A stretch of DNA of 62,704 nt from Shewanella chilikensis. Its GTDB lineage: Bacteria; Pseudomonadota; Gammaproteobacteria; Enterobacterales; Shewanellaceae. The stretch lies in the NCBI RefSeq assembly GCF_002836945.1, contig NZ_NIJM01000028.1, forward strand, positions 1-62,704, read 5' to 3'. Made by a program: the position numbers and the translations under genes. Below the pieces are notes generated by a model. That model did not search any database. It saw nothing but the letters and a program-made list of their open reading frames with translations, and was not told the origin of the DNA. Of the stretch, positions 16,684 through 23,956 are shown piece by piece; positions within the stretch are counted from its first letter, which is position 1; the number at the start of each line of letters is the position of its first letter.

Positions 16684-16990
16684 TGGCGCACTCCTGTTGG
16701 TTGGGGGATTAGTGTTAACCCTACTCTGTTTGAAATGACGAATTTGTGACCTTGGTCAACGGAAAGATTAACCGTTTGGTGGAGGTGAGTGGGGACTTTT
16801 ACTGCTATGCTTTTGAACAAGTTGCAGTAAAAATAGTCAGACAATTGTGGCTAACTTGGTAACTCTGTTACGGCTTAATATTTAATTATTGCCGTAAAAT
16901 CTGTGATCAAGTTAATCTTATCCGCTTCCATACTGGGATAGAGTCTCATTGAGATGAATTTTACAATCAAAATTGAAAGGGGTTTTCACT
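16684..16990. other. Divergent intergenic region of ydcH-like gene and udp
   Basis: 307 bases holding the regulatory DNA of both genes. TTTTACTGC (16797-16805) and GCAGTAAAA (16824-16832) form a perfect inverted repeat with 18 bases between. GTAAC-TCT-GTTAC is a second palindrome near 16858-16870. CRP-like half sites (TGTGA at 16745 and 16902) have poor right arms. Confidence 0.45.
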
Positions 16991-17749
16991 ATGGCTGATG
17001 TATTTCACTTGGGTTTGACCAAGCAGATGTTGGATGGCGCCACACTGGCTATTGTGCCCGGCGATCCTGAACGAGTTAAACGTATCGCCGAACTGATGGA
17101 TAAGCCGACTTTCCTGGCAAGCCATCGTGAATACACCAGCTATCTGGCTTATATTGATGGTAAGCCGGTAGTGATCTGCTCTACCGGTATTGGTGGTCCT
17201 TCGACTTCCATCGCTGTAGAAGAACTGGCGCAATTGGGAGTTGATACTTTCCTGCGTGTCGGTACTACAGGCGCAATTCAGCCTCATGTGAATGTGGGCG
17301 ATGTGATAGTGACTCAAGCTTCAGTGCGCCTTGATGGTGCCAGCTTGCACTTTGCACCAATGGAGTTCCCTGCAGTAGCTAACTTCGAATGTACCACCGC
17401 CATGGTGGCCGCCTGCCGTGATGCCGGTATTGAACCGCATATTGGGGTTACTGCCTCATCTGACACCTTCTACCCGGGTCAGGAACGCTATGATACCGTC
17501 AGTGGCCGGGTAACCCGCCGTTTTGCCGGTTCAATGAAAGAGTGGCAGGAGATGGGGGTACTTAACTATGAAATGGAGTCCGCGACTCTATTCACCATGT
17601 GTGCTTCTCAAGGCTGGCGTGCCGCTTGTGTGGCCGGTGTGATAGTCAACCGTACCCAACAAGAGATCCCCAACGAGGCAACAATGAAGCAAACTGAAGT
17701 CAGTGCGGTTTCGATTGTGGTCAACGCCGCCAGAAAACTGCTGGCCTAG
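16991..17749 (+). CDS. udp: Uridine phosphorylase
   Basis: 252 aa, the length of E. coli Udp. It splits uridine (and deoxyuridine) with phosphate to uracil and ribose-1-phosphate in the cytoplasm. Motifs: [11 protein letters not shown], the phosphate-binding [45 protein letters not shown] and the nucleoside-binding MESATLFTM near 195. ATG 16991 is preferred over 16973 because family members begin MADVFHLG and AAAGGGG precedes it. It converges on a Tsx-like nucleoside channel, so uptake and breakdown genes are neighbours. Confidence 0.96.
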   Translation: MADVFHLGLTKQMLDGATLAIVPGDPERVKRIAELMDKPTFLASHREYTSYLAYIDGKPVVICSTGIGGPSTSIAVEELAQLGVDTFLRVGTTGAIQPHVNVGDVIVTQASVRLDGASLHFAPMEFPAVANFECTTAMVAACRDAGIEPHIGVTASSDTFYPGQERYDTVSGRVTRRFAGSMKEWQEMGVLNYEMESATLFTMCASQGWRAACVAGVIVNRTQQEIPNEATMKQTEVSAVSIVVNAARKLLA

Positions 17750-17768
17750 GCCTAATAGGTAAAAATGG

Positions 17769-17795
17769 AAAAGGCGCTCAACGAGCGCCTTTTTA
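17769..17795. terminator. Bidirectional terminator between udp and tsx-like gene
   Basis: AAAAGGCGCTC, loop AAC, GAGCGCCTTTTT gives an 11-bp stem with A/T tracts on both sides. It has the same core stem as the terminator at 5324. Confidence 0.88.
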
Positions 17796-17812
17796 ATGAA
17801 GCATGATCCGGC

Positions 17813-18565
17813 TCAGAAATGGTACTGAGCTATTACCGAATAGGTGTTCTGGTCGACACCGTCTACACCATACTTGTTCTGCCAGTAATCATATTCAATA
17901 CCCACCAAGAGTTTATCCTTTTTGGCTTCACCGAAGAGCGTGGCGCCCAGGTCATATTTTATCTGGGGGTTGATGTGGATATTTTCTTTGTAGCCGTCTT
18001 CATCGGCGGCGAATACCCAGTCAATAAAGCCGTCGAAAACAATCTTGCTGTTGCCCACGGGAATGTCCATACGGAACACCGGAGTCAATTGCCAGCCATC
18101 GCTGAGATTGGCGCTGTTTTGGGCGTCACGGCGATAGGTGTTGAGTTGGAAATAGGTGAAGTAGGGCAGTTTGAGATCCATACCTACACCATAGAGTAGC
18201 GTCTCAACCGGGCCTTCACCCTCTTCAAACGTCAGTGCCAGCGATAGATCGGTTACCGGACCGAAACCCACAGGTTTACCGAGAATTTTGCCGGCGCTGA
18301 AACGGGTGGAGATCTCACCATAAGTGGTGTTGTCTTTACCGCCATTGTGGCCGTTGAAATTGATAAAGTCCTGAAACACAAACCAGTCACCGTATTTCCA
18401 GCCGCCAGCGGTTTCCAGGGTAAAAGTGGTTTGTTTGTCGGATGGCGCCAGGTCATAGTCCTGGCCATAGAGTGCGGTTACATTGACATCCCACCATTGC
18501 ACCAGTGGTTCGCTGAATGCTTGAGGTGAGAGCAACAAAGCTGCGCACAGGCAGATTTTTTTCAT
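17813..18565 (-). CDS. Tsx-like nucleoside-specific outer-membrane channel
   Basis: 250 aa with a signal peptide (MKKICLCAALLLSPQAFS, cut near 18) and alternating amphipathic strands ending in aromatic YSVIAQYHF, the C-terminal signature of outer-membrane barrels. PLVQWWDVNVTALYG and the following residues fit the Tsx channel family, which takes up nucleosides. The udp neighbour supports a nucleoside role. A perfect 20-bp palindrome lies 60 bp upstream of the start and is a likely operator. Confidence 0.88.
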   Translation of the reverse strand: MKKICLCAALLLSPQAFSEPLVQWWDVNVTALYGQDYDLAPSDKQTTFTLETAGGWKYGDWFVFQDFINFNGHNGGKDNTTYGEISTRFSAGKILGKPVGFGPVTDLSLALTFEEGEGPVETLLYGVGMDLKLPYFTYFQLNTYRRDAQNSANLSDGWQLTPVFRMDIPVGNSKIVFDGFIDWVFAADEDGYKENIHINPQIKYDLGATLFGEAKKDKLLVGIEYDYWQNKYGVDGVDQNTYSVIAQYHF

Positions 18566-18624
18566 CTTAGAGTTTCCCTTTGGTAGAGTCAGAAGCGGTT
18601 TGCTGTTGTGCCGGCAGCTATCTG

Positions 18625-18644
18625 TTGACGAAATATTTCGTCAA
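18625..18644. promoter_or_regulatory. Perfect 20-bp palindrome, candidate operator of tsx-like gene
   Basis: TTGACGAAATATTTCGTCAA is fully self-complementary and lies 60 bp before the tsx-like start codon. On the minus strand its TTGACG could be a -35 box, so a bound protein would block or recruit polymerase. I cannot assign it to a known regulator. Confidence 0.6.
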
Positions 18645-18899
18645 GGCTGAATTCTGTGATTCGATTGCCGGTCAAAAAGCCATGGCAATATAGGGAAAAA
18701 CCGCGTTGGACTCAAAGATTTTTTAACTGGCCGAAATACTTGTCGTTTAACGATGTTTTATATTTTATTCAATAGCTTAATTTGTATTTTAAGGGCTGTG
18801 GATTCGAGACGGGTTAACTGGTATGTAAAGAAAAGTTGAATTTTGTGAGCTGAAAGTCATTTGTGCGGCTCATTCAAGGCCGTTTCAATTGCTCAGTAT

Positions 18900-18912
18900 G
18901 ACATATTATGTC
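18900..18912. promoter_or_regulatory. Palindrome GACATATTATGTC upstream of NfeD-SPFH unit
   Basis: Inverted repeat GACATA-T-TATGTC, 64 bp before the NfeD start and just upstream of the position expected for a -35 box (extended -10 TGATATAGT at 18931-18939). The identical 14-mer (with the preceding T) recurs at 21702-21715. The location suits an activator site. Confidence 0.5.
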
Positions 18913-18976
18913 GCCAAGGTGCGTAACTACTGATATAGTGCTGAGAATGGATACTTGATTTCTGGGGGAGGGATAT

Positions 18977-19438
18977 ATGGCGTCTTCGGATCCCATGCTT
19001 TATTGGGCCTTAGTCGGTATAGTGCTGATGCTGGCCGAACTGATATTGCCTGGCGGGATAGTGGTATTTCTCGGTGCAGCCTGTCTGGTGGTCGCCGGGG
19101 CCATCTGGGTAGGGGTGGTTGAGGGCTTGGCACAAAGTCTGACCCTGTGGTTTATCTCCTCAATCGTTTTGCTGCTGAGCTTCAGGCAACTGACTCAACG
19201 CTTGGTGGGGGGCGACTCTCACGTTGGCAATACCGACGAAGAGCTGGATCTGTTTAATCTGCCGGCTCGGGTCAAGGAAACCATTGGACCGGGTGAAAAA
19301 ACCGGTCGCGTCGAATTTCAGGGGGCAGATTGGCCTGCTCTGGGAGACGGCTCGGAGATCCCGGCCGGTACTCGGGTGAAGATCATCTGTCGCGACAATA
19401 TTGCTCTGGTCGTAGAACCACTCGACGACTCTGAATAA
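18977..19438 (+). CDS. NfeD-family membrane protein
   Basis: 153 aa of the short NfeD1b type. Two to three helices at about 8-70 (ALVGIVLMLAELILPGGIVVFLG; LTLWFISSIVLLLSF), then a soluble OB-fold domain with TGRVEFQGADWPAL and EIPAGTRVKIICRDNIALVVEPL. NfeD proteins accompany SPFH (stomatin/flotillin) proteins in most genomes and are thought to help assemble membrane microdomains. Here it leads an operon with two SPFH genes; the gap to the first is 22 bp. Confidence 0.9.
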   Translation: MASSDPMLYWALVGIVLMLAELILPGGIVVFLGAACLVVAGAIWVGVVEGLAQSLTLWFISSIVLLLSFRQLTQRLVGGDSHVGNTDEELDLFNLPARVKETIGPGEKTGRVEFQGADWPALGDGSEIPAGTRVKIICRDNIALVVEPLDDSE

Positions 19439-19460
19439 TCAATCAAGCAGGAAGGACTCT

Positions 19461-20387
19461 ATGTTTGCATTTACCATTTTTATACTCTTTGTTCTGTTTA
19501 TTCTCTATAAGCTGATGTTGATTGTGCCCATGCGTGAGGTGCATGTCATTGAGCGTTTGGGAAAATTCCGCACAGTGTTGCAGCCTGGTTTTCACTTTTT
19601 AATCCCCTTCTTCGATCGAGTGGCTTATCGGCACGATACCCGTGAGCAGGTGCTTGATGTACCGCCGCAGAGCTGTATTTCCAAGGATAATATCCAGCTG
19701 GAAGTCGACGGCCTGGTTTATCTCAAGGTGATGGACGGCAAGCTGGCAAGCTATGGTATTGAAGATTACCGTCTGGCGGCGGTAAATTTGGCACAAACCA
19801 CAATGCGTTCCGAGATAGGTAAACTGAGTCTGAGCCAAACTTTCTCAGAGCGTGACGCGCTCAACGAGGCGATTGTTCGCGAAATCGACAAGGCGTCCGA
19901 TCCCTGGGGGATCAAGATGCTCAGATATGAGATCAAAAATATCAGCCCATCCAGGCATGTGATCCACACCCTCGAGAAGCAGATGGAAGCCGAGCGCCGC
20001 AAGCGCGCTGAAATCACCCTGGCCAGCGCCGAGAAAGAGGCGATGATCAACCTGTCTCAGGGTGAGCGTCAGGAAGCGATTAACATCTCAGAGGGCCAGA
20101 AGCAGAAGCGCATTAACGAGGCTCAGGGTACGGCGCAGGAGATTGCGATTGTTGCCAACGCCCAGGCCGAGAGTATGGCCATGGTTGCCAAGGCGCTGGC
20201 GGTCAACGGTGGGAACGAGGCGATGAACATGCAGCTGAAAGAACAGTTTATCGAACAGGTCGGTGAGATATTGCAGAAGGCAGATATTTCTGTGGTTCCT
20301 ACTGAACTGGCGAAGATGGAAGGTTTTTTCGAGGGTATTCAGCAAGTCAGCAATACAGCTGCCGGTAGCAAAGGAGCGCGCAAATGA
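19461..20387 (+). CDS. SPFH/stomatin-family protein, first paralogue (QmcA-like)
   Basis: 308 aa. One N-terminal helix (about 2-22) anchors it in the inner membrane, followed by the SPFH/PHB domain (VPMREVHVIERLGKFRTVLQPGFHFLIPFFDRVAY) to about 190. An Ala/Glu-rich coiled coil then follows (EKQMEAERRKRAEITLASAEKEA; QGERQEAINISEGQKQ). Closest in style to E. coli QmcA. These proteins form large membrane-associated rings; relatives HflK/HflC regulate FtsH. It overlaps the next gene by 4 bp (ATGA), so the two are translationally coupled and may form a mixed ring (inference). Confidence 0.9.
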   Translation: MFAFTIFILFVLFILYKLMLIVPMREVHVIERLGKFRTVLQPGFHFLIPFFDRVAYRHDTREQVLDVPPQSCISKDNIQLEVDGLVYLKVMDGKLASYGIEDYRLAAVNLAQTTMRSEIGKLSLSQTFSERDALNEAIVREIDKASDPWGIKMLRYEIKNISPSRHVIHTLEKQMEAERRKRAEITLASAEKEAMINLSQGERQEAINISEGQKQKRINEAQGTAQEIAIVANAQAESMAMVAKALAVNGGNEAMNMQLKEQFIEQVGEILQKADISVVPTELAKMEGFFEGIQQVSNTAAGSKGARK

Positions 20388-21340
20388 ATCTGGGACAGAT
20401 AGATACCGACATGATAGTACTGGGGATCTGGGGGCTTATCTTCCTGGTCTTTATCATCAAGCTGTTTCAGTCGATTCGCTTGGTGCCAACCAAATCTGCC
20501 TACATTGTGGAGCGTTTGGGTAAATATCATATGACCCTGGATGCCGGCTTCCACGCTTTGTTGCCTTTTATCGATAAGGTCGCCTATATCCATGACCTGA
20601 AAGAAGAAACTATTGATGTGCCGCCTCAGGAGTGTTTCTCCAGCGATGAAGTGAATGTCGAAGTCGATGGGGTTATCTATATTTCTGTGGTGGATCCGGT
20701 CAAGGCCAGCTACGGGGTAACCGATTACCGTTATGCGGCTATTCAACTGGCGCAGACAACCACCCGCTCTGTGATAGGTACTCTGGAGCTGGATCGCACC
20801 TTTGAAGAGCGCGACTTGATTAGTGCCAAGGTGGTAGAGGTACTGGATCAGGCCGGCGCCTCCTGGGGTATTCGGGTGCATAGATATGAAATCAAGAATA
20901 TTACGCCGCCGGAAACCGTGAAAAACGCTATGGAGATGCAGGTCAATGCCGAGCGTGAACGCCGGGCATTGTTGGCCAAGAGCGAAGGTGATAAGCAGAG
21001 CAAGATCAATCGTTCCGAGGGTTTGAAGCAGGAGATGATCAACCACTCAGAGGGTGAGATGCAACGCCGAATCAACGAGGCTGAAGGTAAGGCCGAGGAG
21101 ATACTGGCGATTGCCCGCGCGACTGCAGGTTCGATAGAAAAGTTGGCCGAAGTGATCGCTGCGCCCGGTGGCAAAAACGCATTGCGGATGCAACTGGGTG
21201 AACAGTATCTGGCGCAGCTCAGCGGTCTGAGTAAGCCTGGCAGCAAGATAGTCCTGCCGGGGAATATGGTGGACTTTGAATCCTGGATGGCCTCAATTGG
21301 GTTGACGGAAGAGAATAATATCATTCCACCAAGGAGTTAA
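20384..21340 (+). CDS. SPFH/stomatin-family protein, second paralogue
   Basis: 318 aa, same architecture as its upstream neighbour: helix at about 10-28, SPFH domain (LVPTKSAYIVERLGKYHMTLDAGFHALLPFIDKVAY), long coiled coil with repeated SEG...K..IN units (SEGDKQSKINRSEGLKQEMIN). It also has a longer C-terminal tail (SGLSKPGSKIVLPGNMVDFESWM) absent from the first copy. The pair arose by duplication but has diverged. The second transmembrane/beta features are not decisive; membrane side is unknown. Confidence 0.9.
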   Translation: MNLGQIDTDMIVLGIWGLIFLVFIIKLFQSIRLVPTKSAYIVERLGKYHMTLDAGFHALLPFIDKVAYIHDLKEETIDVPPQECFSSDEVNVEVDGVIYISVVDPVKASYGVTDYRYAAIQLAQTTTRSVIGTLELDRTFEERDLISAKVVEVLDQAGASWGIRVHRYEIKNITPPETVKNAMEMQVNAERERRALLAKSEGDKQSKINRSEGLKQEMINHSEGEMQRRINEAEGKAEEILAIARATAGSIEKLAEVIAAPGGKNALRMQLGEQYLAQLSGLSKPGSKIVLPGNMVDFESWMASIGLTEENNIIPPRS

Positions 21341-21765
21341 TTTAATCCTCCAGGAATGAAAAGGTAGGGATGCGGCTAAGGATATAAATCGGCATTGTCC
21401 GGCGCCGTATCCGTCCCTGTTTGATTCGTCTTGCAGGTGCTTGTCAGCCTCGTGATTATTTACCAGATTGTTTAGTTCTAGGCTTTTGCTTGCGAGTCGA
21501 ATGAGTGCCACAGTTTCCGTAGTGTAAACCTTCTCCAAAGTTGCTTGGTCATGGATTCTGTTTATATATCAATCCCCTGCATTTTAAAATCATCCACTCC
21601 TTCTTTGGATTAAAGTCTTGCAGACCACATTAAGGCTCTTCTCGGGTTTTGATTTCAGTTTTAGTCGAGCACGCTTTTTATTACTGTGAGATTTTATTTT
21701 TTGACATATTATGTCTCAGAAGCCTAAGCTAAGACCACTTATGCCTATCTGTTAAGGAGCTATAA
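21341..21765. other. Non-coding gap after the SPFH pair
   Basis: 425 bases. No terminator with a clean stem is seen after 21340. Apart from the palindrome at 21703-21715 and the ribosome site AAGGAG at 21753-21758, I find nothing. An 81-codon minus-strand frame is rejected. Confidence 0.4.
21703..21715. promoter_or_regulatory. Second copy of palindrome GACATATTATGTC
   Basis: Identical to 18900-18912, including the preceding T, and 50 bp before the start of the PH-like membrane gene. The equal distance to start codons suggests one regulator controls both units. Confidence 0.5.
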
Positions 21766-22296
21766 ATGAACAGTGGAAGTTACGAGTTGGCGCCATTGAC
21801 CGGCGTCGCCAGCGGCAGTTTTATCGCCTTGATACTGATGTTGGCGGCCATCTTGCTGTTTATCCGCAGGCGAAAGATGCCGGCAACGGCCAAGAGCGCC
21901 GCCTCGGGTTTACTGTTGGTAACACTGGTGGGATCTGTATGGGTATTTTGGCAAGCGCAGGCATCCAAGGTGGAATTGACGGCTCAAAGCCTGGTGGTCG
22001 AGGTGCCTTTCTACGGCCAGAGCCTGGCTCCAGAGCATCTTCGTGTCTCAGAGGCGAAAGTGATTAGTCTCGGCGATGCCAGTGGCCCCAGGCTTGGCAT
22101 GCGTACTCAGGGCATAGGCCTGCCCGGTTACACCCTGGGGTGGTATCGGCTCAACGATGGCAGCAAAGCGTTTGTGGCTCTGACGGAAACAGATAGCGTT
22201 TTGTTATTGCCGACCGACCTTGGTTACAGCCTGCTGCTGAGTATGCCTGAAGCGGAGAGTTTGCTTAAGGGACTGGGGCAGAACCTGCCGGGATAA
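21766..22296 (+). CDS. Membrane protein with bacterial PH-like domain
   Basis: 176 aa. Two helices at about 18-34 (GSFIALILMLAAILLFI) and 44-63 (ASGLLLVTLVGSVWVFW), then a soluble beta-rich domain (SLVVEVPFYGQSLAPEHLRV; GYTLGWYRLNDGSKAFVALTETDSVLLLPT) resembling bacterial PH (bPH) domains that measure a membrane-protein property. No enzyme motif. It shares the upstream palindrome with the NfeD-SPFH operon, suggesting a common membrane-related role. The family assignment is by pattern only. Confidence 0.65.
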   Translation: MNSGSYELAPLTGVASGSFIALILMLAAILLFIRRRKMPATAKSAASGLLLVTLVGSVWVFWQAQASKVELTAQSLVVEVPFYGQSLAPEHLRVSEAKVISLGDASGPRLGMRTQGIGLPGYTLGWYRLNDGSKAFVALTETDSVLLLPTDLGYSLLLSMPEAESLLKGLGQNLPG

Positions 22297-22312
22297 ATGT
22301 TGAATATTGTTT

Positions 22313-22348
22313 AACCGGCCCGGAAACTCCATCCGGGCCGGTTGTGTT
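22313..22348. terminator. Terminator between PH-like gene and rarD
   Basis: A perfect 11-bp stem, AACCGGCCCGG and CCGGGCCGGTT, with a 9-base loop, then GTGTTTG. It sits between convergent genes and can end either transcript. Confidence 0.75.
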
Positions 22349-22350
22349 TG

Positions 22351-23235
22351 TTACCTGCGAGAGCGTTTTCGCAGCATATCCAAAGTAAATACCACCAGGG
22401 CGGCCCAGATAAAGCCGAAGGTAATACTCTTTTCGATATCGAAGGGTTCATCGAACAGGGTCACCGCCATGATAAACATGATGCTTGGGCCTATGTACTG
22501 GAAGAAGCCCAGCATGATCAGCGGGATCCGCACTGCTGCACCGGCAAAGCACAGCAAGGGGATGGTGGTGATGATACCGGCGGCCATCAGCAGCAGGTTG
22601 AGATCCCAACTGTTGCTGAGCATATTGGCGCCGGCTTCACCGCCGCCCAGCAGTAAAAAGCCCAATGCTGCCGGCATTAACACCGCGGTTTCGACCAAAA
22701 GGCCTGTCTTGGCGTCGACATTGACCTTTTTGCGCAGTAGGGCGTAGAAACCGAAGGAGGCTGCGAGCCCCAGGGATACCAGCGGAATCGAGCCGAAAGA
22801 AACCAGTTGGATCACCACCCCGGCAGCAGCAAGCGTTACCGCCACCCATTGCAGTCTCCCGAGCCGCTCCCCCAGAAACAGCATACCGAGCAACACATTG
22901 AACAACGGGTTGATAAAGTAGCCCAGGCTGGCATCCAGCATATGATCATTGTTGACCGCCCAGATAAACAGCAGCCAGTTGCCGGCGATAAGAATCGAAG
23001 TCAGCAGCAGTACCGCCAACTGTTTCGGGCGCTTGAGCAACAGCCTGAGCTGCCCGAAACCACCGATAAACTGCATCAGGATCCCCATAAAGACGAAGGA
23101 CCAGATGATGCGGTGCAGCAGGATCTCGGGGGCCGAGACATGATGCAACAACTTGAAGTACAGCGGCGCAAAGCCCCAAAAAATATAGGCGCAAAGGGCG
23201 AGAATGACCCCCTTGCGGTATTCGGTTTCAGGCAT
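22351..23235 (-). CDS. rarD: RarD, EamA-family permease
   Basis: 294 aa, about ten helices. The N-terminus RKGVILALCAYIFWGFAPLYFKLL is the RarD signature; other marks are HRIIWSFVF, NWLLFIWAVNNDHMLDASLGYFINPL and the second EamA repeat around GFFQYIGPSIMFIMAV. RarD is linked to chloramphenicol sensitivity in older literature, but its real substrate is not known. It stands next to yigI and recQ, as in E. coli, where pldA lies between; pldA is absent here. Confidence 0.93.
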   Translation of the reverse strand: MPETEYRKGVILALCAYIFWGFAPLYFKLLHHVSAPEILLHRIIWSFVFMGILMQFIGGFGQLRLLLKRPKQLAVLLLTSILIAGNWLLFIWAVNNDHMLDASLGYFINPLFNVLLGMLFLGERLGRLQWVAVTLAAAGVVIQLVSFGSIPLVSLGLAASFGFYALLRKKVNVDAKTGLLVETAVLMPAALGFLLLGGGEAGANMLSNSWDLNLLLMAAGIITTIPLLCFAGAAVRIPLIMLGFFQYIGPSIMFIMAVTLFDEPFDIEKSITFGFIWAALVVFTLDMLRKRSRR

Positions 23236-23341
23236 AGGTACTACACAATGACGAAAAGGAGAGAAGGGCGATTGTAGGGGGCAAAGCCCCTCGGCTCAAG
23301 TTATCGACAACAGATTCAGTGTTTGAGTTTTAAACAGCCTC

Positions 23342-23806
23342 TCAGCCGACCATGTAAGTCCCTGTACCAAAAGCGATATGGCTGCCTTTTTCATTATGCA
23401 GCTCCATTCGACAGACAGAGACCCTGTTGCCGGCGCGGATCACTGTACCTGTGCCGCTGAAGACTTCTCCCCAGCCGGGGCGCAGATAGTCGACCCTGAG
23501 ATCTATGGTGCTCAGGGTTTGCAGTCGCTGTTGCAACTGCTCCACTGTCCAGTTGTCGCGACTGATAACTAAGCCGGAAAATGCCGTCAGGCCGCCAACC
23601 ACATCCAGCACAGTTGCGGTAACCCCGCCATGGAGTATTTTTTGATGTATGTTGCCGATTAGCTCCGGCTTCATTTTGATCTCCACTTCGACACCAGAGG
23701 CGTCGTATCGGCGGATCCCAAGGCCGAGAAGATTGTGAAAAGGCACATGTTTATCAAATACTTCTGCTACCTTGGCGAGTACCTCGGCTTGAATGTCCTG
23801 GCTCAT
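23342..23806 (-). CDS. yigI: Acyl-CoA thioesterase, YigI-like
   Basis: 154 aa forming one hotdog domain of the PaaI type. HQKILHGGVTATVLDVVGGLTAF holds the active-site region on the long central helix; LSTIDLRVDYLRPGWGEVF and GNRVSVCRMELHNEKG are the following strands. Size and neighbours (rarD, recQ) match E. coli YigI, a medium- and long-chain acyl-CoA thioesterase. It is divergent from recQ with 150 bp between, and upstream of rarD on the same strand. Confidence 0.88.
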   Translation of the reverse strand: MSQDIQAEVLAKVAEVFDKHVPFHNLLGLGIRRYDASGVEVEIKMKPELIGNIHQKILHGGVTATVLDVVGGLTAFSGLVISRDNWTVEQLQQRLQTLSTIDLRVDYLRPGWGEVFSGTGTVIRAGNRVSVCRMELHNEKGSHIAFGTGTYMVG

Positions 23807-23956
23807 AGGGCTTCCTGCTGTTGTTGTTTTTTAGAGCAATCAATCTAACGCTAATATGGCCGTTTGCCTAGTCCGGGCGGAAAAATCCCCTCTTGGCTGG
23901 CACTCTGGTGTTGGCTTCATTTAGAATAGCGGCCTCTTCTTTGGACACAGACAGTC

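Larger units (their letters stand above)
18566..18976. other. Divergent regulatory region of tsx-like and NfeD genes
   Basis: 411 bases, no gene. It holds the 20-bp palindrome at 18625-18644 on the tsx side, and GACATATTATGTC at 18900-18912 plus an extended -10 box (TG-N-TATAGT, 18931-18939) on the NfeD side. Confidence 0.6.

Noticed and set aside
16745..16760. A CRP-like site TGTGA-N6-TCAAC near udp
   Set aside because: The right arm is wrong at two of five positions and it lies about 230 bases from udp.
21293..21538. An 81-codon minus-strand frame after the SPFH genes
   Set aside because: It overlaps the real SPFH gene, has no ribosome site, and its composition is not protein-like.
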